Source: Lacustribacter sp964460315 (GTDB lineage Bacteria > Pseudomonadota > Gammaproteobacteria > Burkholderiales > Burkholderiaceae_A). Taken from it: DNA of 23,774 bases. A program made the position numbers and the translations under genes. Of the stretch, positions 23,746-23,774 are shown in pieces. Location of the stretch: positions 1 through 23,774 of the forward strand of contig CAYWPQ010000022.1 in the NCBI GenBank assembly GCA_964460315.1, in the 5' to 3' direction. Within the stretch, counting starts at the first letter, position 1; each line of letters starts with the position of its first letter. The notes beneath the pieces are model-generated. The model was not told the origin of the DNA. It made no database searches and was given only the letters and a program-made list of their open reading frames with translations.

Positions 23746-23774
23746 GGGCGCTAGCAATAGCGCCCTTTTCTTTT
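23746..23774 (+). terminator. Intrinsic terminator of alaS-tusA unit
   Basis: A perfect 8-bp stem, GGGCGCTA (23746-23753) and TAGCGCCC (23758-23765), closes a GCAA tetraloop and is followed at once by TTTTCTTTT to the window edge. This is a textbook Rho-independent terminator, about 55 bp after the TusA-family stop. Confidence 0.93.

Noticed and set aside
23724..23774. TTG-started frame after the GAGGAGGAGGAG run
   Set aside because: It would be translated straight through a perfect intrinsic terminator and has no recognisable sequence.
1..23774. Mobile element, CRISPR array, toxin-antitoxin or defence island
   Set aside because: No transposase, integrase, direct-repeat array or small two-gene toxin module is visible; the gene content is chromosomal housekeeping in familiar order.

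Overview
The window is a contiguous piece of a moderately GC-rich betaproteobacterial chromosome, most likely from Burkholderiales. The placement rests on gene order that I recall as typical of that order: rpsA-ihfB-lapA-lapB-hldA-hldD, leuS-lptE-holA-proA-hemJ, thrB next to a BPSS1780-type membrane protein and uvrD, alaS followed by a TusA-like gene, and rpsT divergent from murJ. A run of exactly 100 Ns inside alaS shows that this is a scaffold joined across a gap. I see no tRNA, rRNA, CRISPR array, insertion sequence, phage or plasmid gene. No stretch longer than 300 bases lacks a gene; the largest intergenic regions are about 130 bp.

Layout. (1) 1-4829, plus strand: the end of rpsA, then ihfB, lapA, lapB, hldA, hldD and ubiA, nearly all overlapping or separated by a few bases. 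This is a translation, nucleoid and lipopolysaccharide-core block ending in a quinone gene. (2) 4826-7302, minus: proC and murJ, with murJ upstream. (3) 7359-7628, plus: rpsT, which has its own recognisable promoter. (4) 7629-15767, minus: a six-gene run, leuS-lptE-holA-proA-hemJ and then an unusual fused gene joining an RlmL-like 23S rRNA methyltransferase to a YggS/PLPBP pyridoxal-phosphate homeostasis protein. (5) 15897-18215, plus: uvrD. (6) 18196-20847, minus: a 3-hydroxyisobutyrate-dehydrogenase-like reductase, thrB and a BPSS1780-type membrane protein. (7) 20978-23691, plus: alaS and a TusA-family gene, closed by a strong intrinsic terminator at the right edge.

Most genes are housekeeping. 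Outer-membrane and envelope biogenesis recurs (lapA, lapB, hldA, hldD, lptE, murJ), alongside translation (rpsA, rpsT, leuS, alaS, the rRNA methyltransferase), replication and repair (holA, uvrD, ihfB), proline and threonine synthesis (proA, proC, thrB), and heme and quinone synthesis (hemJ, ubiA).

I do not see a new defence or mobile system. The features most worth a second look are the methyltransferase-YggS fusion, a LapB that appears to have lost its C-terminal TPR repeats while keeping its rubredoxin-like zinc ribbon, a glycine/tyrosine/arginine-rich linker in UvrD, and the lack of any intergenic space at all three convergent gene junctions.
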